From contig PNJQ01000019.1 of NCBI GenBank assembly GCA_013821985.1, positions 1 through 51,711 of the forward strand: 51,711 bases of DNA, read 5' to 3'. Positions 40,824 through 48,749 of this stretch are shown here, one piece after another. The DNA comes from Opitutus sp. Lineage in GTDB: Bacteria; Verrucomicrobiota; Verrucomicrobiia; Opitutales; Opitutaceae. Position numbers and translations under genes: made by a program. Numbering within the stretch: the first letter of the stretch is position 1; each line of letters opens with the position of its first letter. The notes beneath the pieces are model-generated. The model did no database searches and was not told the origin of the DNA. It worked only from the letters and a program-made list of their open reading frames with translations.

Positions 40824-41735
40824 ATGCCTCCCGCCACTCCGCCCAAGGACCGCCTCCGCCTCGCCCTGCAAAAAAGCGGCCGACTTTCCGCCGACTCGCT
40901 CGACCTGCTCGCGCGATGCGGCATCAAAGTGAAAACCCCCAAGGAAAAACTCCTGCTGCACGCGGAAAATTTCCCGATCGATCTGCTTTTCGTGCGCGAT
41001 GACGACATCCCGCAGCTGGTGATGGATGGCGTTTGCGACCTCGGCATCGTCGGCACGAACGTGCTCGAAGAAACCGCCCTTGAGCGCCACACCAACGGCG
41101 CCGGAGCCGGCTACGAACTACAGCGAACACTCGATTTCGGCGGCTGCCGACTCGCCATCGCGTTGCCCGAGGAACGCGCCTACGCCACACCGGCGGACCT
41201 CGCCGGCGTGCGCATCGCGACTTCCTACCCGCAATTGACGAAACGTTACCTCGCCGCGCAAGGCGTCGCCGCGGAGGTCGTGGTGCTGACCGGCTCGGTC
41301 GAGATCGCGCCGCGTCTCGGCCTCGCCGAAGCCATCTGCGATCTCGTCGCCACCGGCTCGACGCTCGAGGCCAACCAACTCCGCGCCGTGGAAACGATTT
41401 TTAAGAGCACCGCCGTCCTCATCCGCGGCGCGCGCGAACTCGACGCCGTGAAGGCGCACGCGCTCGAACTGCTCCTCCGTCGCATCGACGGCGTGCAGAT
41501 GGCCGCGGAGGCAAAATACATCATGCTCCACGCCCCGAAGTCCGCGCTGCCGCAAATCAAGCAGCTCCTCCCTGGCGCGGAAAATCCGACCATCCTCCCG
41601 CTGGCCGGAGACGACACGAAAGTCGCGCTGCATGCCGTCTGCCAGGAAGCCGTTTTCTGGGAAACGATGGAGTCGCTCAAACGCGTCGGTGCGAGCAGCA
41701 TCCTCGTGCTCCCGATCGAGAAGATGATGCTGTGA
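40824..41735 (+). CDS. hisG: ATP phosphoribosyltransferase, long form
   Basis: A 303-residue enzyme for the first step of histidine synthesis. [57 protein letters not shown] and [27 protein letters not shown] form the catalytic part. The C-terminal ~80 residues ([30 protein letters not shown]... [14 protein letters not shown]) are the ACT-like histidine-sensing domain, so this is the self-sufficient long form that needs no HisZ. It closely follows the E. coli pattern to the last residues. ATG 40824 matches the family start. Confidence 0.97.
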   Translation: MPPATPPKDRLRLALQKSGRLSADSLDLLARCGIKVKTPKEKLLLHAENFPIDLLFVRDDDIPQLVMDGVCDLGIVGTNVLEETALERHTNGAGAGYELQRTLDFGGCRLAIALPEERAYATPADLAGVRIATSYPQLTKRYLAAQGVAAEVVVLTGSVEIAPRLGLAEAICDLVATGSTLEANQLRAVETIFKSTAVLIRGARELDAVKAHALELLLRRIDGVQMAAEAKYIMLHAPKSALPQIKQLLPGAENPTILPLAGDDTKVALHAVCQEAVFWETMESLKRVGASSILVLPIEKMML

Positions 41736-41740
41736 GAACA

Positions 41741-41902
41741 AAGGCTGAAGGACTGAAAAACTAAAGGGCTGAACCATGAACCTCGCCACCATCCCGCCGT
41801 GTGGAGCCACTCGTCGTCAGGCCGCTGCGCACCGCAACGAGATTCACGCACGATGAACTCCACGCGATTCAGCCCTTCCGCTCTTCAGCCCTTCAGTCTT
41901 TC
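41741..41902. repeat. Inverted GGGCTGAA-type repeats between hisG and hisD
   Basis: Left: a GGCTGAAGGACTGAA...AAAGGGCTGAA run (41741-41773). Right: its inverse, TTCAGCCCTTCC, then CTTCAGCCCTTCAGTC (41868-41902). The runs can pair at AAGGGCTGAA/TTCAGCCCTT and ACTGAAGG-type units and would form a large hairpin with a ~95-base loop in the 171-base gap. Confidence 0.65.
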
Positions 41903-41906
41903 TTCC

Positions 41907-43280
41907 ATGCAGCCCCTCCTCTGGAAAAACCTTTCCTCCCGCGCGCGCACCGCGGCGCTCCAGCGCCCGGCGCTGGCCGCCCGGCCGCAGATTGCCCGCA
42001 CGGTCGCGCGCGTCATCGCCGCCGTGCAGCGCGAAGGCGACGTCGCGCTCCGCCGCTTCACACGCGCCTTCGACGGCGTGACGCTGCGCGCGTTGCGGGT
42101 GACGCCGGACGAGTTTGCCGCCGCGGAGCAATCGCTGGCGCGCGCGGACCGCGCCGCGCTGCGCACCGCTTATCGCAACCTCCGGCGCTTCCACGCCGCC
42201 CAGCGCAGCACGCCGCTCCGCGTCGAAACCACACCGGGCATCCTCTGCGAAAAAATTTCGCGTCCGATCGAGCGCGTGGGCCTCTACGTCCCGGGCGGCA
42301 GCGCGCCGCTGTTTTCCACCGCGCTCATGCTCGGCGTGCCGTCGCAGCTCGCCGGTTGCCCCCGGCGCGTTCTCTGCACGCCGCCGGGCCGCGATGGACG
42401 GGTCAGCCCGTGGATCCTCTACGCCGCGCAGCTCTGCGGCGTCACGGAAGTGTTCAAAGTTGGGGGCGCGCAGGCGATCGCCGCCTTGGCTTTCGGCACC
42501 GCGACGATTCCAAAGTGCGACAAGCTTTTCGGCCCGGGCAACGCCTTCGTCACCGAGGCAAAACAACAAGTCGCGCGCGCGCCCGCCGGCGCGGCGATCG
42601 ATTTGCCGGCCGGGCCCTCCGAAGTGATGGTGATGGCCGATGCATCCGCCGACCCCGAGTTCGTCGCCGCCGACTTGCTTTCCCAAGCCGAGCACGGTCC
42701 CGACTCGCAGGTGATGCTCGTGGCGTTCAGTCGAGCATGCGTGGCCCGCGTTAGCCTCGCGCTGTCGCGCCAACTGGCGGAGCTCCCGCGCCGCGCCGTC
42801 GCGTCGCGCGCGCTCGAGCAAAGTCGCGCGCTCCTCGTGTCGTCGATCACGGAAGCCGCCGAAATCGCGAATCGCTACGCTCCCGAGCATCTCATTCTCC
42901 AAGTTGCCGAACCTCGCGCGCTCCTGCCGAAAATCGCCACGGCCGGCTCCGTCTTCCTCGGCGCGTGGACCCCTGAGTCGCTCGGCGATTACGCCAGCGG
43001 CACCAATCACGTGCTGCCCACCTACGGCTGGGCACGTTCTTGCAGCGGACTCGGGCTCGCCGATTTTTCGCGCACGATGACCGTTCAAGCCGCCACGCCG
43101 CGTGGACTGCGGCGGCTCGGGCCCGTTGTCGAACGCCTCGCCCTCGCCGAAAATCTCACGGCCCACCAACGCGCCGTCTCCGTGCGGCTGGCCAAACTCC
43201 CGTCCACCGATCGCTCTCGTTCTCTTTCTCCCAATCGTTCCCTCGAACCCGAGATAATGAGAACGAAGCCGAAGCGCTGA
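41907..43280 (+). CDS. hisD: Histidinol dehydrogenase
   Basis: A 457-residue enzyme making histidine from histidinol in two NAD-dependent steps. VGLYVPGGSAPLFSTALMLGVPSQLAG, KVGGAQAIAALAFGT, KLFGPGNAFVTEAKQQV, DLPAGPSEVMVMAD, DLLSQAEHGPDSQVMLV (Zn and catalytic Gln/His) and APEHLIL are all present; HVLPTYGWARSCSGLGLADF is the C-terminal block. The family ends around ALAENLTAHQRAVSVRL. The last ~27 residues (DRSRSLSPNRSLEPEIMRTKPKR) are extra and encoded by GTTCTC-type repeats. ATG 41907 precedes the core; the stop is 2 bases before hisC. Confidence 0.97.
   Translation: MQPLLWKNLSSRARTAALQRPALAARPQIARTVARVIAAVQREGDVALRRFTRAFDGVTLRALRVTPDEFAAAEQSLARADRAALRTAYRNLRRFHAAQRSTPLRVETTPGILCEKISRPIERVGLYVPGGSAPLFSTALMLGVPSQLAGCPRRVLCTPPGRDGRVSPWILYAAQLCGVTEVFKVGGAQAIAALAFGTATIPKCDKLFGPGNAFVTEAKQQVARAPAGAAIDLPAGPSEVMVMADASADPEFVAADLLSQAEHGPDSQVMLVAFSRACVARVSLALSRQLAELPRRAVASRALEQSRALLVSSITEAAEIANRYAPEHLILQVAEPRALLPKIATAGSVFLGAWTPESLGDYASGTNHVLPTYGWARSCSGLGLADFSRTMTVQAATPRGLRRLGPVVERLALAENLTAHQRAVSVRLAKLPSTDRSRSLSPNRSLEPEIMRTKPKR
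43213..43266. repeat. GTTCTC-type repeats forming the hisD 3' end
   Basis: GCTCTCGTTCTCTTTCTCCC, then AATCGTTCC and, after AACCCGAGATAAT, GAGAACGAAG form short inverted units like those at 32025-32048. They encode the non-conserved HisD tail. Confidence 0.5.
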
Positions 43281-43282
43281 CT

Positions 43283-44389
43283 ATGAGCACCGATTCTCTC
43301 CTCTCCCTCGTCCGCCCCGAAATCCTCGCGCTCACGCCCTACTCGTCTGCCCGCAAGGAGTCCTCCGGAGGCCACGTCTGGCTCGACGCGAACGAAAATC
43401 CAACGACGCCATCGGCGTCGTTGCCCTCCGAAGCCTTGGCGAAGGAGGGCGCGCTCAACCGTTACCCGGAGCCGCAGCCGGCCGAGCTCGTCGCGCGTCT
43501 CGCCTCGCTCTACGGCGTCACGCCCGACCGTGTGCTCGTCACGCGCGGCTCCGACGAAGGCATCGATCTGCTGCTGCGCGCGTTTTGCCGGGCCGGTCAG
43601 GATGCGATCCTCACCACGCCGCCGACCTATGGCATGTATGCAGTCGCCGCCGGCATCCAAGGCGCGCGCACGCTCACCGCGCCGCTCGTGCGCGAACGGA
43701 ATTTCGCGGTCGATTCCGACCGCGTGATTGCGGCCGCGCTCGCCGCGCCGAAGCCGGGCGCAGGCGGGGTGAAACTCGTCTTCCTCTGCTCCCCCAACAA
43801 TCCCACCGGCCAGTCGCTCGATCGCGACGCCGTGTTGCGTGTTGTCGAAGCGCTCTCGGGCCGCGCCGTTATCGTGGTCGATGAAGCCTACGCGGAGTTT
43901 TCGTCCGCCCCGAGCTTGGTCGCGGAACTCGGCGCGCAGGCGAATCTCGTCGTGCTGCGCACGTTGTCGAAAGCCTTCGGTCTCGCGGGCGCGCGCGTGG
44001 GCGTGACTCTCGCCGCGCCCGAATTGATCGGCGTGCTGCAAAAAATCATCGCCCCCTACCCGGTGCCCACGCCGGTCGCCCACGCCGCGCTCGAAGCCCT
44101 GACGCCCGACGCCATCGCGGCCGCCCGACGCTCTGCGCATGAAATCGTCGGGGAACGCCAGCGCGTCGCGACCGCGCTCGCCGGCCTGCCCGTCGTGCGC
44201 CACGTTTGGCCGAGCGATGCAAATTTCCTGCTCATTGAGGTCGCCGACTCGGCGCGCCTCATGGCTGCCGCGCGGGGAGCCGGCCTGGTGCTGCGCGACC
44301 GCAGCAAGGACGTGCCGAACACGGTGCGCATCACGATTGGCACCCGCGCCGAAAACGATTTCGTTTTGGAGGTGCTTGCCCGTGAATGA
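43283..44389 (+). CDS. hisC: Histidinol-phosphate aminotransferase with repeat-encoded linker
   Basis: A 368-residue PLP enzyme (aminotransferase class I/II). WLDANENPTTP opens it, GSDEGIDLLLRAFC and SPNNPTGQ follow, then VIVVDEAYAEF, and the PLP Lys in VLRTLSKAFGLAGARVG, with ANFLLIEV and VRITIGT later. The linker between NENP and LNRYPEPQP is TTPSASLPSEALAKEGA, ~6 residues longer than in E. coli HisC and entirely encoded by two palindromes. ATG 43283 starts 2 bases after hisD. Confidence 0.97.
   Translation: MSTDSLLSLVRPEILALTPYSSARKESSGGHVWLDANENPTTPSASLPSEALAKEGALNRYPEPQPAELVARLASLYGVTPDRVLVTRGSDEGIDLLLRAFCRAGQDAILTTPPTYGMYAVAAGIQGARTLTAPLVRERNFAVDSDRVIAAALAAPKPGAGGVKLVFLCSPNNPTGQSLDRDAVLRVVEALSGRAVIVVDEAYAEFSSAPSLVAELGAQANLVVLRTLSKAFGLAGARVGVTLAAPELIGVLQKIIAPYPVPTPVAHAALEALTPDAIAAARRSAHEIVGERQRVATALAGLPVVRHVWPSDANFLLIEVADSARLMAAARGAGLVLRDRSKDVPNTVRITIGTRAENDFVLEVLARE
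43401..43450. repeat. Two adjacent palindromic elements inside hisC
   Basis: CAACGACGCC-atc-GGCGTCGTTG (43401-43423) is a perfect 10-bp inverted repeat. It is joined directly to GCCCTCC...GGAGGGC (43423-43450) with inner sequence GAAGCCTTGGCGAA. The AGCCTTGGCGA core recurs at 51682-51692 between inverted CGCC/GGCG arms in the right-edge intergenic region. Confidence 0.8.
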
Positions 44390-44411
44390 CTCTCGGCGCA
44401 CCTCCGTATTT

Positions 44412-44463
44412 GTAGGGGCGCGGCTTGTCCGCGTCCGCGGGCGCACACGAGGCGCGCCCCTAC
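44412..44463. repeat. Nested palindrome between hisC and hisB
   Basis: Outer arms GTAGGGGCGCG (44412-44422) and CGCGCCCCTAC (44453-44463) pair perfectly over 11 bp; an inner GCGG-cttgt-CCGC hairpin lies in between. It fills the centre of the 90-base gap. Confidence 0.82.
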
Positions 44464-44479
44464 CACCCCCGTCCACTCC

Positions 44480-45544
44480 ATGAAAAAAATCCTTTTTCTC
44501 GACCGCGATGGCACGCTCATCAGCGAACCCGTCGATCAGCAGATCGACCGTCTCGACAAGTTCGCGCTCGAGCCCGACGTCGTGCCGGCCCTGCGCCGGC
44601 TGATCGAGGCCGGCTACACGTTGGTGATGGTGACGAACCAGGACGGGCTCGGCACGCCGAGCTTCCGCGAAAGCGAATTCCGGCCGCTGCAGGACCTCCT
44701 GCTGCGCGTGCTGGGTTCGCAAGGCATCGGCTTCGAAGCCGTGCGCGTGTGTCCGCACACCGCGGCGGATCGCTGTGATTGCCGCAAACCCAAGCCCGGA
44801 CTGCTGTTGGATTACCTCCGCGACACGGCTTGGGATCGCACGGCCTCTGCGGTCATCGGCGATCGCGAGACCGACGTGCAGCTCGCCGCCGCCCTTGGTG
44901 TGCGGGGCCTGCGTTACGATCGTCGCTCCAACAACTGGCTCGCGCTCACGGCTCAGTTGCTCGATGCGCCCCGCCGCGCCGCCGTGCGCCGCAAGACGAA
45001 CGAGACCGAGATCACTGTCTCCGTCGATCTCGACACCCCGGGCACCGCCAAAATCAAAACCGGTCTCGGCTTCTTCGACCACATGCTCGAACAGATCGCG
45101 AAGAACGCCGCGATCGGCCTGGTGATCGATTGCACCGGCGACCTCGAAATCGACGAGCACCACACCGTCGAAGATGTCGGCATCGCGCTCGGACAGGCAT
45201 TGAAACAGGCGCTCGGCGACAAGCGCGGCGTCGGTCGTTATGGTTTCGTGCTGCCGATGGACGAAGCCCGCGCGCAAGTCGCGCTCGATCTGAGCGGGCG
45301 CGCGTATTTCGTTTTCGAGGGGAAATTCAGCCGCGACAACGTTGGCGAACTGCCAACCGAGCTCGTGCCGCATTTCTTCCGGTCATTGAGCGACGCGCTC
45401 GCCGCGACGCTGCACATGACGGTGCAGGGCGAGAACAACCACCACCTCGTCGAGGCGCTGTTCAAGGGCTTCGGCCGCGCGCTGCGGCCCGCGATCGCGC
45501 GCGACGGCAGCAACGCCGTGCCGAGCACAAAGGGGACGCTGTGA
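44480..45544 (+). CDS. hisB: Bifunctional histidinol-phosphatase / imidazoleglycerol-phosphate dehydratase
   Basis: A 354-residue fusion. Residues ~1-165 are the HAD-type phosphatase: LFLDRDGTLISEP with the two catalytic Asp, VMVTNQDGLGTPSF, and the zinc loop CPHTAADRCDCRKPKPGLLLDY. Residues ~167-354 are the dehydratase: RKTNETEITVSVDLD, GLGFFDHMLEQIA, and metal sites EIDEHHTVEDVGIALGQAL and GENNHHLVEALFKGFGRAL. The fused form is the E. coli type (355 residues); many bacteria encode these as separate genes. The order N-terminal phosphatase then dehydratase is identical. Confidence 0.97.
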   Translation: MKKILFLDRDGTLISEPVDQQIDRLDKFALEPDVVPALRRLIEAGYTLVMVTNQDGLGTPSFRESEFRPLQDLLLRVLGSQGIGFEAVRVCPHTAADRCDCRKPKPGLLLDYLRDTAWDRTASAVIGDRETDVQLAAALGVRGLRYDRRSNNWLALTAQLLDAPRRAAVRRKTNETEITVSVDLDTPGTAKIKTGLGFFDHMLEQIAKNAAIGLVIDCTGDLEIDEHHTVEDVGIALGQALKQALGDKRGVGRYGFVLPMDEARAQVALDLSGRAYFVFEGKFSRDNVGELPTELVPHFFRSLSDALAATLHMTVQGENNHHLVEALFKGFGRALRPAIARDGSNAVPSTKGTL

Positions 45545-45585
45545 GGATCGATCGGTTCACGCGGGCGTTCAGGTGCGGCAACGCC

Positions 45586-45610
45586 GGTAGGGACGCTTGT
45601 CCCGAAGCGC
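45586..45610. repeat. Hairpin between hisB and hisH
   Basis: GGGAC-gctt-GTCCC (45590-45603) follows GGTA and is followed by the partial echo GAAGCGCCCTGCC. The element is of the same 'GTAGGG...' type as the one at 44412. The rest of the 127-base gap has no gene. Confidence 0.6.
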
Positions 45611-45671
45611 CCTGCCGTGCGTCCGCCACCCCTTGGGCTGCTGAGGGCCGCGGCTCCGACCTTCCCTTTCC

Positions 45672-46265
45672 ATGCTAGCGATCGTCGATAGCGGCGGAGC
45701 CAACATTGCCTCGGTGCGCTTCGCGCTCGAGCGCCTGGGCGTGCGCAGCGCGCTCACCGCCGATCCGGCGGTCATTCGGGCGGCCGAACGCGTGATTCTT
45801 CCCGGCGTCGGCTCCGCCCAGGAAGGCATGAAACGCCTGCGCGCGAAGCTGCTGGTCGAGTGCGTGCGCTCGCTCACGCAGCCCGTGCTCGGCGTTTGCC
45901 TCGGGATGCAGTTGCTCTTCGAAAATTCCGCGGAAGGCGACGTGACGTCGCTCGGCCTGCTGCGCGGACGCGTCGCGCGGCTGCCGGAGGCCCCGGGGGT
46001 CACGGTGCCGCACATGGGTTGGAACACACTCGAAGTCATCCGCGCCACGCCCCTCCTGCGCGGCATCGACGCAAGCAGTCGCTTCTATTTCGTCCACAGC
46101 TACGCCGCGCCGGTGACGAATGACACGCTGGCCGCGGCGACGCACGGCACGCGCTTCGCCGCCGTGGTGCAGCGCGGCAATTTCTCCGGCGTGCAATTCC
46201 ACCCGGAACGCTCCGGATCCGCCGGCGCGCAATTGCTGAAAAATTTTCTGGAGATGTCCGCGTGA
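45672..46265 (+). CDS. hisH: Imidazole glycerol phosphate synthase, glutamine amidotransferase subunit
   Basis: A 197-residue class I amidotransferase that hydrolyses Gln and feeds ammonia to HisF. AIVDSGGANIASVRFALERLG, ILPGVGSAQEGMKRLR, the nucleophile elbow VLGVCLGMQLLFENS, and the His/Glu pair in GVQFHPERSGSAGAQLLKNFL complete the catalytic triad. The HisA and HisF genes follow in the same direction, so the heterodimer is encoded nearby. The start is ATG 45672. Confidence 0.97.
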   Translation: MLAIVDSGGANIASVRFALERLGVRSALTADPAVIRAAERVILPGVGSAQEGMKRLRAKLLVECVRSLTQPVLGVCLGMQLLFENSAEGDVTSLGLLRGRVARLPEAPGVTVPHMGWNTLEVIRATPLLRGIDASSRFYFVHSYAAPVTNDTLAAATHGTRFAAVVQRGNFSGVQFHPERSGSAGAQLLKNFLEMSA

Positions 46266-46289
46266 AGTTCGAGTCGCTGTTTCGTCGAA

Positions 46290-46358
46290 GGTGGGAGGGG
46301 CTTTACGCCCCGACACTCTGCGCGCGTCCCTCGCCGGGGCATAAAGCCCCTCTCCCCT
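46290..46358. repeat. Inverted element pair between hisH and hisA
   Basis: GTGGGAGGGGCTTTACGCCC... (46291-46314) and its inverse GCCGGGGCATAAAGCCCC... (46333-46356). Inverted, they align at nearly every base, with GGGGCTTTACGCCCC against GGGGCTTTATGCCCC at the core; each is itself a hairpin. Confidence 0.8.
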
Positions 46359-46377
46359 CCCGAACCGCTATCTTTTC

Positions 46378-47109
46378 ATGATTATCTATCCCGCCATCGA
46401 TCTTCGCCGCGGCCGCGTCGTGCGCCTCACCGAAGGGAGCTTCGAAGCCGAAACGGCTTACGACGACGATCCGCCGCGCGTCGCACGGGAATTCGCCACC
46501 GCCGGTTCGGTCTGGTTGCACCTGGTCGATCTCGACGGCGCCAAGGATCCGACCCAGCGGCAAACCGCGCTTGTGGCCGCCGTCGTGCAGGCGAGTGGGC
46601 TCCGTGTGCAGGCGGGCGGTGGCATCCGGGAGGAAGCCCAAGTGCGCGCGCTGCTCGACGCCGGCGTGTCGCGCGTGATCGTCGGCAGTCTGGCAGTGAA
46701 ACAACCGGAGCTCGTCGGCGCGTGGCTGGAAAATTTCGGCCCGGAAAAAATCGTGCTCGCGCTCGACGTGCGGCTGAACCCCGAAACCGGCGTGCCCCAA
46801 GTCGCGATCGCCGGTTGGCGCGCGGACAGCGGCCTTGCACTCGACGAGGTGCTGGGCGGCTATCTGCCGCGCGGGCTGAAGCACGTGCTTTGCACGGACA
46901 TCAGCCGCGACGGCAAGCTCACGGGACCAAACTTCGGGCTCTACTCGGATTTGCGACGCGATTTTCCGACCCTCGAGTTGCAGGCGTCCGGCGGCGTCTC
47001 GTCGCTCGACGATTTACGACGCTTGAAACGCGAAGGCGCCTCCGGCGCGATCGTCGGCCGTGCGCTTTACGAGAAGAAGTTCACCCTGCCGGAGGCGCTG
47101 GCCCTGTAG
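46378..47109 (+). CDS. hisA: 1-(5-phosphoribosyl)-5-[(5-phosphoribosylamino)methylideneamino] imidazole-4-carboxamide isomerase
   Basis: A 243-residue (beta/alpha)8 barrel, fourth enzyme of the pathway. IIYPAIDLRRGRVVRLTEGSF holds the first catalytic Asp; LHLVDLDGAKDPTQRQ and VQAGGGIREEAQVRALLDAGVSRVIVGSLAV are phosphate-site landmarks; HVLCTDISRDGKLTGPNFGLY supplies the second catalytic Asp. The closing SGGVSSLDDLRRLKREGASGAIVGRALYEKKFTLPEAL is standard. Its TAG stop is formed by the first bases of the GTAGG repeat element that follows. Confidence 0.97.
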   Translation: MIIYPAIDLRRGRVVRLTEGSFEAETAYDDDPPRVAREFATAGSVWLHLVDLDGAKDPTQRQTALVAAVVQASGLRVQAGGGIREEAQVRALLDAGVSRVIVGSLAVKQPELVGAWLENFGPEKIVLALDVRLNPETGVPQVAIAGWRADSGLALDEVLGGYLPRGLKHVLCTDISRDGKLTGPNFGLYSDLRRDFPTLELQASGGVSSLDDLRRLKREGASGAIVGRALYEKKFTLPEALAL

Positions 47110-47181
47110 GAGCTTGTTTACAAGCGACCCGAGAACCATGAATGCCACGCCTCTTTTTTTCGCCTGCAAGCAGGCTCCCAC
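47106..47181. repeat. Inverted element pair between hisA and hisF, overlapping the hisA stop
   Basis: GTAGGAGCTTGTTTACAAGC (47106-47125) with its inner hairpin GCTTGTTTACAAGC, and the inverse TCGCCTGCAAGCAGGC... (47160-47181) ending GCTCCCAC. TAG at 47107-47109 is the hisA stop codon. The same GGGAGCCTGCTTGCAGGCGA form reappears at the right edge of the window (51605). Confidence 0.82.
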
Positions 47182-47196
47182 ATTCGGAAACGCCGC

Positions 47197-47967
47197 ATGT
47201 TAGCCCGCCGTATCATTCCCTGTCTCGACGTGCGCGACGGTCGCGTCGTGAAAGGCGTGCAGTTCCGCCAGCACGAGGACGTGGGCGATGTGCTCGAACT
47301 CGCGCAGCGCTACCGCGACGCGGGCGCGGACGAGATCGTCTTCTACGACATCACGGCGAGTAGCGACGGGCGCACGCTTTCCGCGGCCTGGGTTGGCCGC
47401 GTGGCACGCGTGCTCGATGTGCCGTTTTGCGTCGCGGGCGGCATCCGCTCGCTCGAGCAGGCGAGGGAACTCCTGCACGCCGGCGCCGACAAGGTCTCGC
47501 TCAACTCGCCGGCGCTCGAGAATCCCGCGCTCGTCACGCAGCTCGCACAGGAATTCGGTTCGCAGGCGGTGGTGGTGGGCATCGATTCGCGCACCGAGGA
47601 CGGCGATTACTTCGTGAAGCAATACACCGGCGATCCCGACAAGACGCGCGCGACACGCTGGCGAACGATGGATTGGGCGCGCGAAGCGCAGCGGCTCGGC
47701 GCGGGCGAAGTTGTGCTGAATTGCATGAACCAGGACGGCATGCGACGCGGCTACGATTTGGCGCAGCTCAAACTCGTGCGCACTGTGCTCACGATTCCGC
47801 TCGTCGCGTCGGGCGGCGCGGGCACACCGGAGCATTTTCGCGACGTGTTCCAACAAGCTGGGGTCGATGCGGCACTCGCCGCATCGGTTTTCCACAAAGG
47901 CACGATTCAAATCCCCGATTTAAAATCCTACCTCGCCCGCGAGGGCGTCTGCGTGCGCACTGACTAA
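47197..47967 (+). CDS. hisF: Imidazole glycerol phosphate synthase, cyclase subunit
   Basis: A 256-residue barrel that closes the imidazole ring using ammonia from HisH. The catalytic Asp residues are in [16 protein letters not shown] and [43 protein letters not shown] and [18 protein letters not shown] are phosphate sites. The segment [24 protein letters not shown] is of the E. coli type, different from the shorter HisF of many phyla. The closing [20 protein letters not shown] is also E. coli-like. Confidence 0.97.
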   Translation: MLARRIIPCLDVRDGRVVKGVQFRQHEDVGDVLELAQRYRDAGADEIVFYDITASSDGRTLSAAWVGRVARVLDVPFCVAGGIRSLEQARELLHAGADKVSLNSPALENPALVTQLAQEFGSQAVVVGIDSRTEDGDYFVKQYTGDPDKTRATRWRTMDWAREAQRLGAGEVVLNCMNQDGMRRGYDLAQLKLVRTVLTIPLVASGGAGTPEHFRDVFQQAGVDAALAASVFHKGTIQIPDLKSYLAREGVCVRTD

Positions 47968-48054
47968 CCTGAATTTCAACGCGGAGATCGCGAAAGACGC
48001 GAAGCGATCTCTCTCCTGCTCTGCACACTCCGCATTTCAATTCTTCTGTTCCCA

Positions 48055-48669
48055 ATGAATTCTCTTCCCTCTCTTGACTGGCAAAAATCCGGCGGGCTGG
48101 TGCCGGCGATCGTGCAGGACGCCGACACCCAACAAGTGCTGATGCTCGGCTACATGAACGCTGCCGCGCTCGAGCAGACGCTGGCGACGAAACGTGTAAC
48201 GTTTTTCTCCCGTTCGAAGAACCGCCTCTGGGTGAAGGGCGAGACGTCGGGACATTTCCTGGATTTCTTGAGCGCCTCCGTCGATTGTGACGCCGACGCG
48301 TTGCTCGTGCTGGCGCGGCCCAACGGCCCGACGTGTCACCGCGGCACGTGCAGTTGCTTCAGCGAAGGCGGCGCGAGCGGGGTAGGTTTTCTCGCGGAGC
48401 TCGAGCGCACGGTCGTGCAGCGCATCGCGGACGGCGGAGAGAAGAGCTACACCGCGCGACTCGTCGCCGAAGGCGTGAAACGCGTCGCGCAAAAAGTTGG
48501 TGAGGAAGGTGTCGAGACCGCGCTCGCCGCGACCGCGGGCACGAACGAGGAACTCGCGGGCGAAGTGGCGGACTTGTTGTTCCACCTCATCGTATTGCTG
48601 CGTGCGAAAGGGCTGTCGCTGGCGGATGCGACGCGCGTGTTGGAAGCGCGGCACGCCGCGAAGAGGTAG
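48055..48669 (+). CDS. hisI: Bifunctional phosphoribosyl-AMP cyclohydrolase / phosphoribosyl-ATP pyrophosphohydrolase
   Basis: A 204-residue fusion (HisIE). Residues 1-~110 are the cyclohydrolase: GLVPAIVQDADTQQVLMLGYMN, VTFFSRSKNRLWVKGETSGH, SVDCDADALLVLARPNGPTCHRGTCSCF (the metal-binding Cys). Residues ~115-204 are the pyrophosphohydrolase: EKSYTARLVAEGVKRVAQKVGEEGVETALAAT, DLLFHLIVLLRAKGL. Fused order matches E. coli. It is the last gene of the operon, 87 bases after hisF. No terminator was seen after it. Confidence 0.97.
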   Translation: MNSLPSLDWQKSGGLVPAIVQDADTQQVLMLGYMNAAALEQTLATKRVTFFSRSKNRLWVKGETSGHFLDFLSASVDCDADALLVLARPNGPTCHRGTCSCFSEGGASGVGFLAELERTVVQRIADGGEKSYTARLVAEGVKRVAQKVGEEGVETALAATAGTNEELAGEVADLLFHLIVLLRAKGLSLADATRVLEARHAAKR

Positions 48670-48749
48670 GACCCGTCTCTGACCGGCAGCTCGGGTGTCG
48701 TGCGCGCATGGAGTCCGTCGCGATGCCGGAAACACCGGCACCACTCTGC

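Noticed and set aside
43085-45373. 762-codon minus-strand frame across hisC and hisB
   Set aside because: Antisense to two complete his genes with catalytic motifs; long open frames are common on the opposite strand at this GC.
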